DNA of 60,600 bases from Candidatus Hydrogenedentota bacterium. Its GTDB lineage: Bacteria; Hydrogenedentota; Hydrogenedentia; Hydrogenedentales; JAEUWI01. Numbering within the stretch: position 1 is the stretch's first letter; every line of letters begins with the position of its first letter. Positions 34,075-43,072 of this stretch are shown here, piece after piece. The stretch is taken from assembly GCA_016182605.1 (NCBI GenBank), contig JACPGE010000100.1:1-60600 (forward strand), read 5' to 3'. The notes beneath the pieces were generated by a model. It was not told where the DNA came from, made no database searches, and saw nothing but the letters and a program-made list of their open reading frames with translations. Both the position numbers and the translations under genes were made by a program.

Positions 34075-35038
34075 GCTATTTGGAAACAACGGCGAACTGC
34101 GCAGGCATCTGCAAGATGAACTGAAAGTTCGCATCATCGACCGGGGCGAACAGGTCTCCATTCTGGGCGCCGAGGAAGATGTGCGTATGAGTCACGCGCT
34201 CTTGAGCGATCTGCTCGCGGCCGTCAGAAAAGGCCACTCCCCCACGGTGCAGGAGATCAGCAATATCATCCTGGACCACCGGGAGCATGTGAACCGCAAT
34301 GCCCCCGCCCGGCAGCACGACACTCCCAGTGCAATCCGGAGGGATATCCCCATTCGTCCGCGGACCACAGGGCAGGAGCACTATCTCAGCACGATCGCTT
34401 CCAAAGAAATGACGTTCGTAATCGGTCCTGCGGGCACGGGGAAAACCTATCTGGCCATGGCTGCGGCCGTCTCTGCCCTTTTGAACAAGAAGGTGCAGCG
34501 CCTTGTGCTCACGCGGCCTGCCGTGGAGGCTGGAGAAAACCTCGGCTTCCTGCCCGGAGACCTCGAGCAAAAAGTGAATCCCTACCTGCGCCCGCTTTAC
34601 GACGCCCTGTATTCCATGGTGGAAGTGGACAAGGTCCGCCGTTTTATCGATCAGCAACTTATCGAGGTGGCCCCCCTCGCCTTCATGCGCGGGCGCACCC
34701 TCGACAAGGCCTTCGTCATTCTCGACGAGGCGCAGAACACGACCACCGAACAGATGAAGATGTTTCTCACCCGGCTCGGCCAGGGCTCTCACGCCGTGAT
34801 TACCGGCGACGTGACCCAGCGGGATCTGCCCCATGGTGTCCAATCGGGCCTCGTGGAGGCGACGCGCATTCTCGCCGGCGTGCCCGATATCGGCATCGTG
34901 CGCCTCACCAAGCGCGACGTGGTGCGCAATCCCCTTGTGCAGAAAATTGTGGATGCCTACGAAGACGAAACGGAACGGCGTCAGGCCCATGTCAGCGGCA
35001 TTCACCCCATAGGGCCGGCGGAATCCGGCACATGTTAA
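34031..35038 (+). CDS. phoH: PhoH-like ATPase (YbeZ)
   Basis: About 335 residues if started at CTG 34031. The P-loop ATPase core is complete: 'FVIGPAGTGKTYLAMAAAV' (Walker A), 'LVLTRPAVEAGENLGFLPGDLEQKV', 'AFVILDEAQNTTTEQMKMFLTRLG' (Walker B) and 'VITGDVTQRDLP'. The N-terminal KH-like domain ('LKLFGNNGELRRHLQDELKV', 'GEQVSILGAEEDV', 'ISNIILDHRE') is clearly in frame from about 34031, but the first ATG in frame is 34181, within that domain. The only upstream stop is TGA 34022-34024. A CTG start, a frameshift from ATG 34021, or an error must be invoked. The next gene overlaps its end by 7 bp; YbeZ usually sits with YbeY, as here. Confidence 0.9.
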   Translation: MSHVLHLQNQDEALKLFGNNGELRRHLQDELKVRIIDRGEQVSILGAEEDVRMSHALLSDLLAAVRKGHSPTVQEISNIILDHREHVNRNAPARQHDTPSAIRRDIPIRPRTTGQEHYLSTIASKEMTFVIGPAGTGKTYLAMAAAVSALLNKKVQRLVLTRPAVEAGENLGFLPGDLEQKVNPYLRPLYDALYSMVEVDKVRRFIDQQLIEVAPLAFMRGRTLDKAFVILDEAQNTTTEQMKMFLTRLGQGSHAVITGDVTQRDLPHGVQSGLVEATRILAGVPDIGIVRLTKRDVVRNPLVQKIVDAYEDETERRQAHVSGIHPIGPAESGTC

Positions 35039-37518
35039 GCCGTATTGGCCAGCGCAAGGGGAAACTGGACCCCTTCGTACAGCGTGGAGCCCTGCGCCGC
35101 AAGGCGGAAGGGCGCGCCGTCGTGCGCCAAACCATCATCACTTCGCTCGCCTTCGTGGTGCTTGTCGCCGCGCTCACGCGGGAACCCAAGCGCAACGCCC
35201 TGGTTTCCGTCGACCTGAGCGAGGCCGTGAGCCGCCAGGAAGTCCGCGCGGAAATCCCCTTTGACTCGGTCGATCTCGAAGCCACCGAGGCAGAGCGCGC
35301 CCGCGCCTCCTCGTCGGTGCCCGGCCTCTACTACATCGACCAGGAGCGGGTAAGCACCCAGTTGAACAGCCTGCGATCGCGCATCGCCTGGATCACCGGG
35401 CAGCGCGATACCGTGCGGCAGGCCGTCTTGGGCGCATTGAAGAACGCGCGCCCTGAAGACGATCCAGACGTGCTGGTGGAAAAAACGATCCTCCAAACGG
35501 TTACCGATCTGCGCACACAAAACCAGGATGCGGAACTGCCCGAGCCCGCCGTGCTCGCCTTATGGCTGATGCCCGACGCCCAGAGCCTGCCCGCGGTGGT
35601 ATTTACACCGGCGCAGGGCGATGCCGCGGATCCGGCAACACCGGTTGTGGCTTTCGATCCGCCGGAACCCAGACCGCTTACCTTCTCGACGGGAGACGGC
35701 CTCGCGCGGCTCGCACTGGAAGGTCTGGAGTTTGTGTTGATGGAGGGGATTCGCCCCCGGGGCGCGGCGCCCGGTGCGGCCGCCCAGCAAGTGGCCATTT
35801 TACGGAACAACCGCTTGCCCGACGTTCAGGTGGGCGCCACGCAGGCCTTTGCCGATGTACCCGATATCGAGACGGCCGCGGTCATGCTGCGGGAGCGTCT
35901 GCGCACCACCACACCAGCCGTCGCCCGCGAGTTGGGCGTGCCCGATGCCTGGGCGAAACTGCACGAAGCCGCCGTGGCCATGGCGGAGCCGGGTGTGAGC
36001 GACACCCTGCGTTACGACATGGTGAGCACCGCCAGTGCGCGCGAGCGGGCGCGCGAAGCCGTGCCTCCCGTTGCGCGGCCCATACACGCCGGACAGATCA
36101 TTCAGGACGACGGCAAGTTGTGGACCGAGCAGTCGCGTGAAGACGTGAAGATCTACGTGTCCAAACTGGAAAATGAAGAGAATCCCTTGAAACGCCTCGT
36201 GGGCGCCCTCGTGGCCCATGTGATTCTTGCCGGGCTTGTGCTCGTGGGACTCAGCCGTTCGGTATCCCTGCTCAAGGGTGAGACCTCCGGCATGGCGTTG
36301 CAGTACTTCAATCTCGCCCTGCTCATTCTCTGCGTTACCCTGATCGTGGGGCGCGTCATCTCCTATTTCGAGCCCACCGGCTTCATCGTTCCCATGGCCA
36401 CCGGCTCCATCCTCTTCGCCATTTTGGCCAACATGCGCCTGGCCTCCCTCTTCGGCATTTTTCTGGCCGTGCTCCTTTCCGCACAGTACGGCTACGATTG
36501 GCGGGTGCTCGTCGCGGGAATCGGCATGTCGCTTGCCGGCACCTTCAGTATCTTCCATGTCCGCCGCCGCAGTGAAATGGCCGCGGCCTCCATTAAGGCC
36601 ACCGTCGTCGGATTGGTGATCATGGTGGCCATCTCGCTGACGATGGATTCCATGCTCAGCGAAGCGGCCTGGCGGCGCATGCTGCTTATCGCCTTCAATG
36701 GCGGCATCTGCCTGCTCGCGGTGCCTGCCCTGCTCTCCCCGCTCGAACGCCTGTTCAGCATCACCACCGACATCCAGCTCCTCGAGTACTCCGATCTGAA
36801 CAATCCGCTCCTGCGCCAGTTGGCCATCGAGGCGCCGGGCACCTACGCCCACAGCCAGACCCTGGGCCAGCTTGCCGAGGCGGCCGCCGATGCCATCGGC
36901 GCAAACGGTCTCATGGCCCGCGTGTGCGCCTATTACCACGACATCGGGAAGATGCGGCGATCGGAATATTTCACCGAGAATCAGACCGGCTACAATGTGC
37001 ACGACGATCTGAGCCCGCGGCTGAGCGCGCGCGCGATTGCGGCGCACGTGGTTCAGGGCGCGGAAATGGCCCGGGAGTTTCACCTGCCCAAGCCCATCAT
37101 CGACGGGATCCTCGAGCATCACGGCACCTGCCTCATCGGCTTCTTCTACGAGCAGGCCAAGAAGCAGAACAAGCACGGTGACCTCTCCGAGCAGGATTTC
37201 CGTTATCCCGGCCCGAAGCCGCAACGGCCGGAGACGGCCATCCTCATGATTTGCGACGCGGCGGAATCGGGCGTGCGCTCCATCAAGAATCCCAACGAAG
37301 AGCGCGTTCGCGAATTCGTCGACAGCATCGTGGCAAGCCGCTCGGCCGACCGCCAGTTTGACGATTGCGACCTGACCCTCAAACAGCTCAACGTGATTGC
37401 GGAAGTGGTGACGCAGCGCGTGCTCACCAATCTCCACACCCGTATCGCGTATCCCGACCTGAAGCAGGAAAAGAAGGTGGCCAACGTCATTCCCATGCCC
37501 AGCGGCGGTGAGCCGTGA
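35032..37518 (+). CDS. pgpH: 7TM-HD (PgpH-type) cyclic-di-AMP phosphodiesterase family protein
   Basis: An 828-residue membrane protein. An N-terminal helix (about 33-48) is followed by a large extracytoplasmic 7TMR-HDED domain (about 50-385), seven membrane helices ('LVAHVILAGLVLVGLSRSVS' onward, about 395-590) and a cytoplasmic HD domain. The HD ligands are visible: 'GTYAHSQTLGQL', 'CAYYHDIGKM', 'AIAAHVVQGAEMAREFHLP' and 'LEHHGT'. In Listeria and Bacillus this family cleaves c-di-AMP. No diadenylate cyclase is in the window. ATG 35032 overlaps phoH by 7 bp and its stop overlaps ybeY by 4 bp. Confidence 0.92.
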   Translation: MLSRIGQRKGKLDPFVQRGALRRKAEGRAVVRQTIITSLAFVVLVAALTREPKRNALVSVDLSEAVSRQEVRAEIPFDSVDLEATEAERARASSSVPGLYYIDQERVSTQLNSLRSRIAWITGQRDTVRQAVLGALKNARPEDDPDVLVEKTILQTVTDLRTQNQDAELPEPAVLALWLMPDAQSLPAVVFTPAQGDAADPATPVVAFDPPEPRPLTFSTGDGLARLALEGLEFVLMEGIRPRGAAPGAAAQQVAILRNNRLPDVQVGATQAFADVPDIETAAVMLRERLRTTTPAVARELGVPDAWAKLHEAAVAMAEPGVSDTLRYDMVSTASARERAREAVPPVARPIHAGQIIQDDGKLWTEQSREDVKIYVSKLENEENPLKRLVGALVAHVILAGLVLVGLSRSVSLLKGETSGMALQYFNLALLILCVTLIVGRVISYFEPTGFIVPMATGSILFAILANMRLASLFGIFLAVLLSAQYGYDWRVLVAGIGMSLAGTFSIFHVRRRSEMAAASIKATVVGLVIMVAISLTMDSMLSEAAWRRMLLIAFNGGICLLAVPALLSPLERLFSITTDIQLLEYSDLNNPLLRQLAIEAPGTYAHSQTLGQLAEAAADAIGANGLMARVCAYYHDIGKMRRSEYFTENQTGYNVHDDLSPRLSARAIAAHVVQGAEMAREFHLPKPIIDGILEHHGTCLIGFFYEQAKKQNKHGDLSEQDFRYPGPKPQRPETAILMICDAAESGVRSIKNPNEERVREFVDSIVASRSADRQFDDCDLTLKQLNVIAEVVTQRVLTNLHTRIAYPDLKQEKKVANVIPMPSGGEP

Positions 37519-38024
37519 TACAACTGGCCATTCGCAACGAATCCACGCGCCGGTGGCTCTACCGGCGCGACGCATTACAGGCCATCGCCGGCAGAATCGC
37601 CGAGGGAGAGGGTCTATTGCCGAAGCGCAAAAAGGGCCTGGTGCAAGGCCTTGAAGTGAGCCTGCTCTTCTGCGATGATGCCTTCATACGCGAATTGAAC
37701 CGGCAGTACCGCGATGTCGACAAGCCCACCGATGTGCTTTCCTTCGGGCAGGACGGCCAGTCCGGCGCGGTTACCCGCTCCCTGGGGGACATTGTGATCT
37801 CGCTGGAGACTGTGGAGCGCAGGAACGGCAGCGATCGCGCCGCCATGCGCGACGAGGTTCAACTTTTGTTTTGTCATGGCATGCTCCACCTCGCCGGGCA
37901 CGATCACCGTACCCGGATCGAGCGTGAGCGCATGCACCACCTTCAAGCTGTGTACTTGAAGCGCAATCTGGATGCCGCGTGGCTCTCCGAGCAGTCCTAT
38001 CAACCAGTGACTGAACTCGCGTAA
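37515..38024 (+). CDS. ybeY: Endoribonuclease YbeY (rRNA maturation factor)
   Basis: A 169-residue metal-dependent RNase needed for 16S rRNA 3'-end maturation and ribosome quality control. The zinc motif H3xH5xH is exact: H121, H125 and H131 in 'HGMLHLAGHDH'. 'NRQYRDVDKPTDVLSF' and 'LGDIVISLETV' are the other family signatures. The start GTG 37515 overlaps the pgpH stop (GTGA), so translation is coupled. Conserved linkage phoH-ybeY-corC is preserved here with pgpH inserted, as in several Gram-positive and deep-branching lineages. Confidence 0.97.
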   Translation: MIQLAIRNESTRRWLYRRDALQAIAGRIAEGEGLLPKRKKGLVQGLEVSLLFCDDAFIRELNRQYRDVDKPTDVLSFGQDGQSGAVTRSLGDIVISLETVERRNGSDRAAMRDEVQLLFCHGMLHLAGHDHRTRIERERMHHLQAVYLKRNLDAAWLSEQSYQPVTELA

Positions 38025-38041
38025 GCCCGAGGTGGAGTTAA

Positions 38042-39535
38042 ATGTACTTGGACGGCGATGGCAGCGATCTACGATACCGATCTCTTTGGAAAGTTGGCAT
38101 CAGCGCGTGCTGGATTGCGCTAACGCTCGCGCTCGTTTCCACCTTCAGCGCCTCGGGTTCCGGATCGAGTGATGCGGCGGCCTCGTCTGGCGTATTCTCC
38201 TTCGGCGGGAACGCCCTGCCCACGGAACATTTCACCGCTGTGTTCGTGCTTCTCGCGTTTTCCGCGTTCTTCTCCGCATCGGAGGTGGCCTTCTTCTCCC
38301 TCCACAAACTGGAGTTGCGATCCCTCCGCGAAAGCACCCGCCCGCTCGACCGGCTCGCGGCGCGGCTCATGGAATCGCCCGGGAACCTGCTCACCGCAAT
38401 ACTCATGGGTAATTCCATCGCCAACGTCCTCCTCAGCGTCGTACTCGCGGCACCCGTCGAACATCTCTTTGCACGCGCGCTTCCCGCGGTGCTGCCCGCC
38501 GATTGGCCCGTGTCGATTGCGGCCACCCTCGCCTATCTGCTTGCTGTGGCCTGTTGCACCTTCTTGCTGGTCTTCTTTGGCGAGATCACGCCCAAGCTGC
38601 TCGTGGTCCGCAACAGCACCGGTTTCGTGCGCGCCGCGGCCGTGCCCCTGTACCTTGCCTACGGTCTGCTCTCGCCGTTGCGGGCCGTGCTCATGAGCTT
38701 CACCGGTTTGCTCTTCCGCGTCACCCGCTTCAGCGAGATGAAGCCTGCCCCCTTCATGACCGACGACGAGTTCAAGTCCCTCTTGTCCGAGGGCGAGGCG
38801 ACCGGCGCCATCGAGAAGGAAGAGCGCGAGATGATCCAGGGCATCCTCGAGTTCAGCGATGTTTCCCTGCGCGAAATCCTCATTCCCCGGCCCGACATTA
38901 TTGCGTTGCCCGCGGAAGCCACCGTGAGGGAAGCCCTGCTGACCTTCCGCGAACATGAATACGCCCGCATGCCGGTATACCGCGAAGACCTCGACCACAT
39001 CACGGGCATCCTTTTCGCCAAAGATTTGCTCCGCGTGGTGGAGCGGGGCGATCTCGATACTTCCATACAGCCGTTGCTGCGCAAGGTGCACTATGTGCCG
39101 GAAATCATGACCGTGTCGGAATTCATCAAACTCGCCCAGCAGCTTCGCACGCACATGACCATCGTCGTCGATGAATTCGGCGGCACCGAAGGGCTCGTGA
39201 CCCTGCAAGACGCCATTCGCGAGGTGGTGGGAGACATCGGCGAAGAGGATGATGACGAACAGCCGTTGTGGGAAGAAGTGCGGCCGGGCGTGTACCTGGC
39301 AGACGGCAGCCTTTCCCTCTACGAACTGGAAAAGAATCTCGGCATCTCCGTGGATGAAGGCGAGCACACCACCATCGCGGGTTTCCTCATGGAGCAGACC
39401 GACAAGGTGCTCGAAGTGGGCGACGAACTGGAGCATGACAGTGTGCGCTTCAAGGTGGAAGCGATGGAGGGACGGCGGGTATCGCGTTTGCGCATTCAGG
39501 TGAAGCCCCCTGTGGCGAACGAGGTGCCATCATGA
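38042..39535 (+). CDS. CNNM/CorC-type transporter-associated protein (DUF21-CBS-CorC)
   Basis: A 497-residue membrane protein. An N-terminal hydrophobic segment and Ser/Gly-rich stretch (about 1-60) come before the DUF21 domain ('AFFSASEVAFFSLHKLELRSL', 'NLLTAILMGNSIANVLLSVVLA', 'FFGEITPKLLVVRN'), a CBS pair ('LREILIPRPDIIAL', 'ARMPVYREDLDHITGILFAKDLL') and the C-terminal CorC_HlyC domain ('TIVVDEFGGTEGLVTLQDAIREVVGDI', 'GVYLADGSLSLYELE'). Family members export Mg2+ or related cations; some are called hemolysins, which is misleading. ATG 38042 has GGAG five bases upstream. It overlaps its paralogue downstream by 4 bp. Confidence 0.92.
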   Translation: MYLDGDGSDLRYRSLWKVGISACWIALTLALVSTFSASGSGSSDAAASSGVFSFGGNALPTEHFTAVFVLLAFSAFFSASEVAFFSLHKLELRSLRESTRPLDRLAARLMESPGNLLTAILMGNSIANVLLSVVLAAPVEHLFARALPAVLPADWPVSIAATLAYLLAVACCTFLLVFFGEITPKLLVVRNSTGFVRAAAVPLYLAYGLLSPLRAVLMSFTGLLFRVTRFSEMKPAPFMTDDEFKSLLSEGEATGAIEKEEREMIQGILEFSDVSLREILIPRPDIIALPAEATVREALLTFREHEYARMPVYREDLDHITGILFAKDLLRVVERGDLDTSIQPLLRKVHYVPEIMTVSEFIKLAQQLRTHMTIVVDEFGGTEGLVTLQDAIREVVGDIGEEDDDEQPLWEEVRPGVYLADGSLSLYELEKNLGISVDEGEHTTIAGFLMEQTDKVLEVGDELEHDSVRFKVEAMEGRRVSRLRIQVKPPVANEVPS

Positions 39536-40761
39536 TGACCGGCCTGCTCCTGTTTTTTGTTGCCGGCGTTATGGTGAATGCCTTCTTCGCGGGTTACGAA
39601 ACCGGCTACCTCTCGTGCAATCCCATTCGGGTGCGCAACCTGGCGGAAAAGAACGAACATCCCAACGCGCGCCGCTTGCTCCATTTCATGGACAACCCCG
39701 AGCGGATGCTCACCCTCGTGCTCGTCGGCACCAACCTGGCCCTCGTCGCCGGGACCATCGCCTTGACGAAGGCCACGAACCCCATCGTGGCCTCCGCCAT
39801 CGCCACACTTGCCTTCCTTGTCTTTGGCGAAGTGGTGCCAAAGAGCATGTTCCGCACGCACCCCACACGCTTTTCGCTCATGCTGCTTCCGCTGATCTCC
39901 TTCTTCGATCTCCTGCTCGCGCCGCTCGTGGCGCCGCTGCAATGGCTGAGCGTGCTGCTCATCCGCTGGTTCCCAAAAGACAAGTCGAAAAAACGCGTTT
40001 ACATGCAGACCGAGGAAGACGTGCGCGTGCTCGTGAACGAGAGCGCGGATCAGGGCACCATCGAGCAGTCGGAACGCGAAATGATCCACAACGTCATGGA
40101 TCTCCAGCGTCAGAACGCCAACGAAGCCATGATCCCCCGAATCAATATCAAGGCCCTCCCGGAATCCTCCACCCGCAAGGAAGTGCTCGCGCTCTTTGTT
40201 TCCAGCGGCCATACCCGTGTGCCTATCTTCCGCGATTCCATAGATTATGTCGTGGGCGAGATCAACGCCTTCGACGTGTTGCGCGACGAAGACCCCGAAA
40301 ATCAGGACATCAACCGCTTCATCAAGCCCATTCTGCACGTGCCCGACACCATGAAGCTTGACGATGTCCTGCGGATCATGCGCGACAAGAAGCAGTCCAC
40401 CGCCATCGTGACCGACGAGTACGGCGGCACCGACGGTTTGATTACCCTGGAGGACATCCTCGAAGAGATCTTCGGGGAAATCCATGATGAGTACGACAAG
40501 ACCGAGACACCCATTCGCAGGGTAGGGCCAGACGCGTATGTCATCGACGCGCGCACGGAACTGGAAACGGTCGCGGAAACCATTGGCATGCCCATCGTCG
40601 ATGAAGAAGTGGAGACCATTGGCGGCTGGGTCATGCGCGTTGCCGGGCGCATTCCCGAGCGCGGCGCGGTGATCGAGCACGCGCCCTTCCGCATAACGAT
40701 CCTCAGCGGCGGCGCGAACTACCTTTCCAGCATCCGGCTGGAAGTGCTCACCCGGCTCTAA
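39532..40761 (+). CDS. Second CNNM/CorC-type protein (paralogue)
   Basis: A 409-residue protein with the same domain order: DUF21 ('NAFFAGYETGYLSCNPIRVRNL', 'ERMLTLVLVGTNLALVAGTIAL', 'LVFGEVVPKSMFR'), CBS pair ('NEAMIPRINIKALP', 'TRVPIFRDSIDYVVGEINAFDVL') and CorC_HlyC ('IVTDEYGGTDGLITLEDILEEIFGEI', 'DAYVIDARTELETVAETIGMPI'). It lacks the extra N-terminal segment of its neighbour and begins directly with the first helix. ATG 39532 overlaps the preceding stop (ATGA). The two adjacent paralogues may form a heterodimer, since these proteins dimerise through the CBS and DUF21 domains; this is inference. Confidence 0.92.
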   Translation: MMTGLLLFFVAGVMVNAFFAGYETGYLSCNPIRVRNLAEKNEHPNARRLLHFMDNPERMLTLVLVGTNLALVAGTIALTKATNPIVASAIATLAFLVFGEVVPKSMFRTHPTRFSLMLLPLISFFDLLLAPLVAPLQWLSVLLIRWFPKDKSKKRVYMQTEEDVRVLVNESADQGTIEQSEREMIHNVMDLQRQNANEAMIPRINIKALPESSTRKEVLALFVSSGHTRVPIFRDSIDYVVGEINAFDVLRDEDPENQDINRFIKPILHVPDTMKLDDVLRIMRDKKQSTAIVTDEYGGTDGLITLEDILEEIFGEIHDEYDKTETPIRRVGPDAYVIDARTELETVAETIGMPIVDEEVETIGGWVMRVAGRIPERGAVIEHAPFRITILSGGANYLSSIRLEVLTRL

Positions 40762-40762
40762 T

Positions 40763-41548
40763 ATGGCGAAGAAGAAGCCCATGGAAACCACTTCGTCTTC
40801 CAGCCTCCCAGATCCACCCCGGATACCTGCGCCGCAGTTGGCGAGTCCTGCTGGCGCCGGCCCGCCCGGTTTTCTGCGCACGTATGTCCGCCAGCTCCGC
40901 CGCGACTTCGTGACCGGACTCTTCGTCTGGGTGCCACTCTTCACCACGATTTGGGTGGTGCTCTGGGTGATGACGAAGATCTCTACCACCATAGAAAGCC
41001 TCATGGGCAGCCTCGAAGCGTACACGCACAAGCTCGTCGAGCGCTTTCCCAGTCTGGCCCTGCTCGATGCCTTCGAATACAACATCTTCATGGGCGTCTT
41101 GCTCATGATCTTGATCTTTCTCACCACCGGGTTCTTCACCCGCTACATCATCGGCAGAAAGATCATCGCCGCCGGTGAACGGCTGGTTGCGCGGATCCCC
41201 CTGATCAATATGGTCTATACCTCCGTGCAGCAGATTCGTGATGTCTTCATGAACCGTGACGGCGCCGTCATTCAACAGGTCGTCTTGATCGAGTACCCGC
41301 GGAAGGGGATGTGGTGTGTGGGGTTTGTCATGAGCGATGAGGGTGGCATCGTGCAAGAAGCCATCGGGACCGATCTGGTGGCCGTTTTCGTTCCGACCAC
41401 CCCCAATCCCACGTCGGGCTTTCTGCTTTACGTGGTGCGCGAGGAAGTTATCCGGCTGGACATGAGCGTGGAAGAAGCCATGAAGCTCATCGTAAGCGGC
41501 GGCGCCTATAGCCCGGGAAAAAAGACCCGCACGCCAGCCGCAACCTAA
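40763..41548 (+). CDS. DUF502 family membrane protein
   Basis: A 261-residue protein with two or three membrane helices ('FVTGLFVWVPLFTTIWVVLWVM', 'IFMGVLLMILIFLTTGFFTRYI') and a soluble C-terminal part. 'VPTTPNPTSGFLLYV' is the DUF502 signature and 'RIPLINMVYTSVQQIRDVF' is also typical. The function is unknown; plant relatives (LCV-like) and bacterial ones are membrane proteins with no assigned reaction. The first 35 residues are Pro/Ser-rich and low-complexity. It starts one base after the stop of the CorC paralogue and is probably the last gene of the eno run. It converges with the YidR-like gene 15 bp away, with no visible terminator. Confidence 0.88.
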   Translation: MAKKKPMETTSSSSLPDPPRIPAPQLASPAGAGPPGFLRTYVRQLRRDFVTGLFVWVPLFTTIWVVLWVMTKISTTIESLMGSLEAYTHKLVERFPSLALLDAFEYNIFMGVLLMILIFLTTGFFTRYIIGRKIIAAGERLVARIPLINMVYTSVQQIRDVFMNRDGAVIQQVVLIEYPRKGMWCVGFVMSDEGGIVQEAIGTDLVAVFVPTTPNPTSGFLLYVVREEVIRLDMSVEEAMKLIVSGGAYSPGKKTRTPAAT

Positions 41549-41563
41549 GCCCGCCCTGTTTGC

Positions 41564-42916
41564 TCAACCCTCCAGGCTCACCATGTAGATCTGCAGCGGG
41601 TCGGTGCCATCATGCAGAATTACCCGGCTGCCCTCCGCATCGTAGGATGGAATCGGCCGGTTGTACACGATCCGCGTTGCATCGGGGGAAAGCGCCATCT
41701 TCAGGCGCGCTGGCGCGTCCCCTCGCGGCGTGAGAAACACACTCTTGCCGAAGTTGGGACCGTCCTCCACACAGGTGGCCACAATGGCGTTGTCTGCCAC
41801 GCAAAAAATCGTATTGCCCGAAGGATGCCACCGGATGCTGTTGTCCACGCCTTGTGGAATCGACGTCACCTGACGTGGCCGCTTCGCCGGATCTTCCGCG
41901 CGATCGCTGCCATCGGAGGCTATAACAAAGATCTGTGTGCTGCCGTCTTCGGCATGGCCCAGATAGGCAATCCGATCCCCCTCCAGCGTGCCGCGCACAA
42001 TGCCCCCTGCCCACGTATGGGTGAGCCGCCGTATCGCCGTCCCTTTTGGCGGCGTGGGGAAGCGCGTGGCCGAGCCGGAATCCGCCGTCGTAATGTCCGT
42101 ATCCAGTGGAACGTCCACCACGAACAGACTCTCTTCGTAGGTTTCGCCGTCGTCGTTGCGCACCTTCCCGATAAAAGCGCGCATGGCGCCGTGCCGCCCG
42201 ACCCAGGAATCGCCCGCCGCCTTCTCGATCTCACCCGGCTTGGAGGCCCCGATCAGAGCGACCGGCACCAGGATCACAAAGTAGTGGCTTGCGCCGCCCG
42301 GCGCCTTCGCATGCGCCTCCATATACCCCACCGTGCGATCGTACTGCGTCAGAAGAAAATCGTTGTAGGTAAACCCCACGCGTTTGCCGTCCACGGTGTA
42401 CTCGTGCCGGTGCGTGCCCCCCCGGTGCGCGCCCGGCAGCGTATCCCGATCGGTGGCCGCGTCGCGGTGATCCATCCAGTGAAACGCACGGGCGCCATCG
42501 GCCAGCACTTCCATTCCGTTGCGATTGGGTATTGCGTAGGGGCCCCGTTCCGGCACCTCGGCCAGGAGCGGGCCATGAATAAAGACAATGCGATTCGAGT
42601 CGCCCGCGAAGGAACACGCGCCCACGCCCGGCGCCGGGCGCTCGCCCGTTACAAAATGCTCCGGGGTATAGACCACGATCTCCTCGCCCGTCTCCAGATC
42701 CAGCACCTCGATCGTCGTGCCATTGCCGATGCCCGCACCAAGCATCTCCCGGGTGTCGTAACACAGCAGCCGCCCATCTGGCGAGAAGTTGTCGTTGTTG
42801 TCCATGTCATGGTTCTTTGCCGAATGGGTGAGTTGCCGCTCCTCTAAAGGTCCGGCTTCGAGCAACCCCGGTGTTCCCGCCCAATTCGCAAAACTACCCG
42901 CGCCCAGTCGTGTCAT
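41564..42916 (-). CDS. YidR/DUF3748-like beta-propeller protein
   Basis: A 450-residue WD40/TolB-like propeller. 'RQLTHSAKNHDMDNNDNFSPDGRLLCYDTRE' and 'NGTTIEVLDLETGEEIVVYTP' match the opening of E. coli YidR (DUF3748), whose role is unknown. Repeats of 'FSPDGR', 'WHPSGNTIFCV' and 'LSPDATRIVY' mark the blades. There is no obvious signal peptide from ATG 42916, chosen because GGAG lies seven bases upstream; the open frame extends 30 codons further. In glycan-using bacteria such proteins sit near Gfo/Idh/MocA genes, as here (the next gene is divergent, 156 bp away). Confidence 0.75.
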   Translation of the reverse strand: MTRLGAGSFANWAGTPGLLEAGPLEERQLTHSAKNHDMDNNDNFSPDGRLLCYDTREMLGAGIGNGTTIEVLDLETGEEIVVYTPEHFVTGERPAPGVGACSFAGDSNRIVFIHGPLLAEVPERGPYAIPNRNGMEVLADGARAFHWMDHRDAATDRDTLPGAHRGGTHRHEYTVDGKRVGFTYNDFLLTQYDRTVGYMEAHAKAPGGASHYFVILVPVALIGASKPGEIEKAAGDSWVGRHGAMRAFIGKVRNDDGETYEESLFVVDVPLDTDITTADSGSATRFPTPPKGTAIRRLTHTWAGGIVRGTLEGDRIAYLGHAEDGSTQIFVIASDGSDRAEDPAKRPRQVTSIPQGVDNSIRWHPSGNTIFCVADNAIVATCVEDGPNFGKSVFLTPRGDAPARLKMALSPDATRIVYNRPIPSYDAEGSRVILHDGTDPLQIYMVSLEG

Positions 42917-43072
42917 GACCGATCTCCAATGTAGAATCCCCCGCAGTGTCTTCAGTATACGGCCCCGCGCTGCCGCGAACAAGTTGCGTTCCCGGCTCAC
43001 TTGCATTATTCCCCCTTAAATGGGTACTTTGGCGGGTACTGTCTGCCGGCACGCAGACCCAAAAGGAGAGTT

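Noticed and set aside
35800-37575. 591-codon minus-strand frame
   Set aside because: Shadow of the 7TM-HD gene; His/Gly/Asp-rich with no signature.
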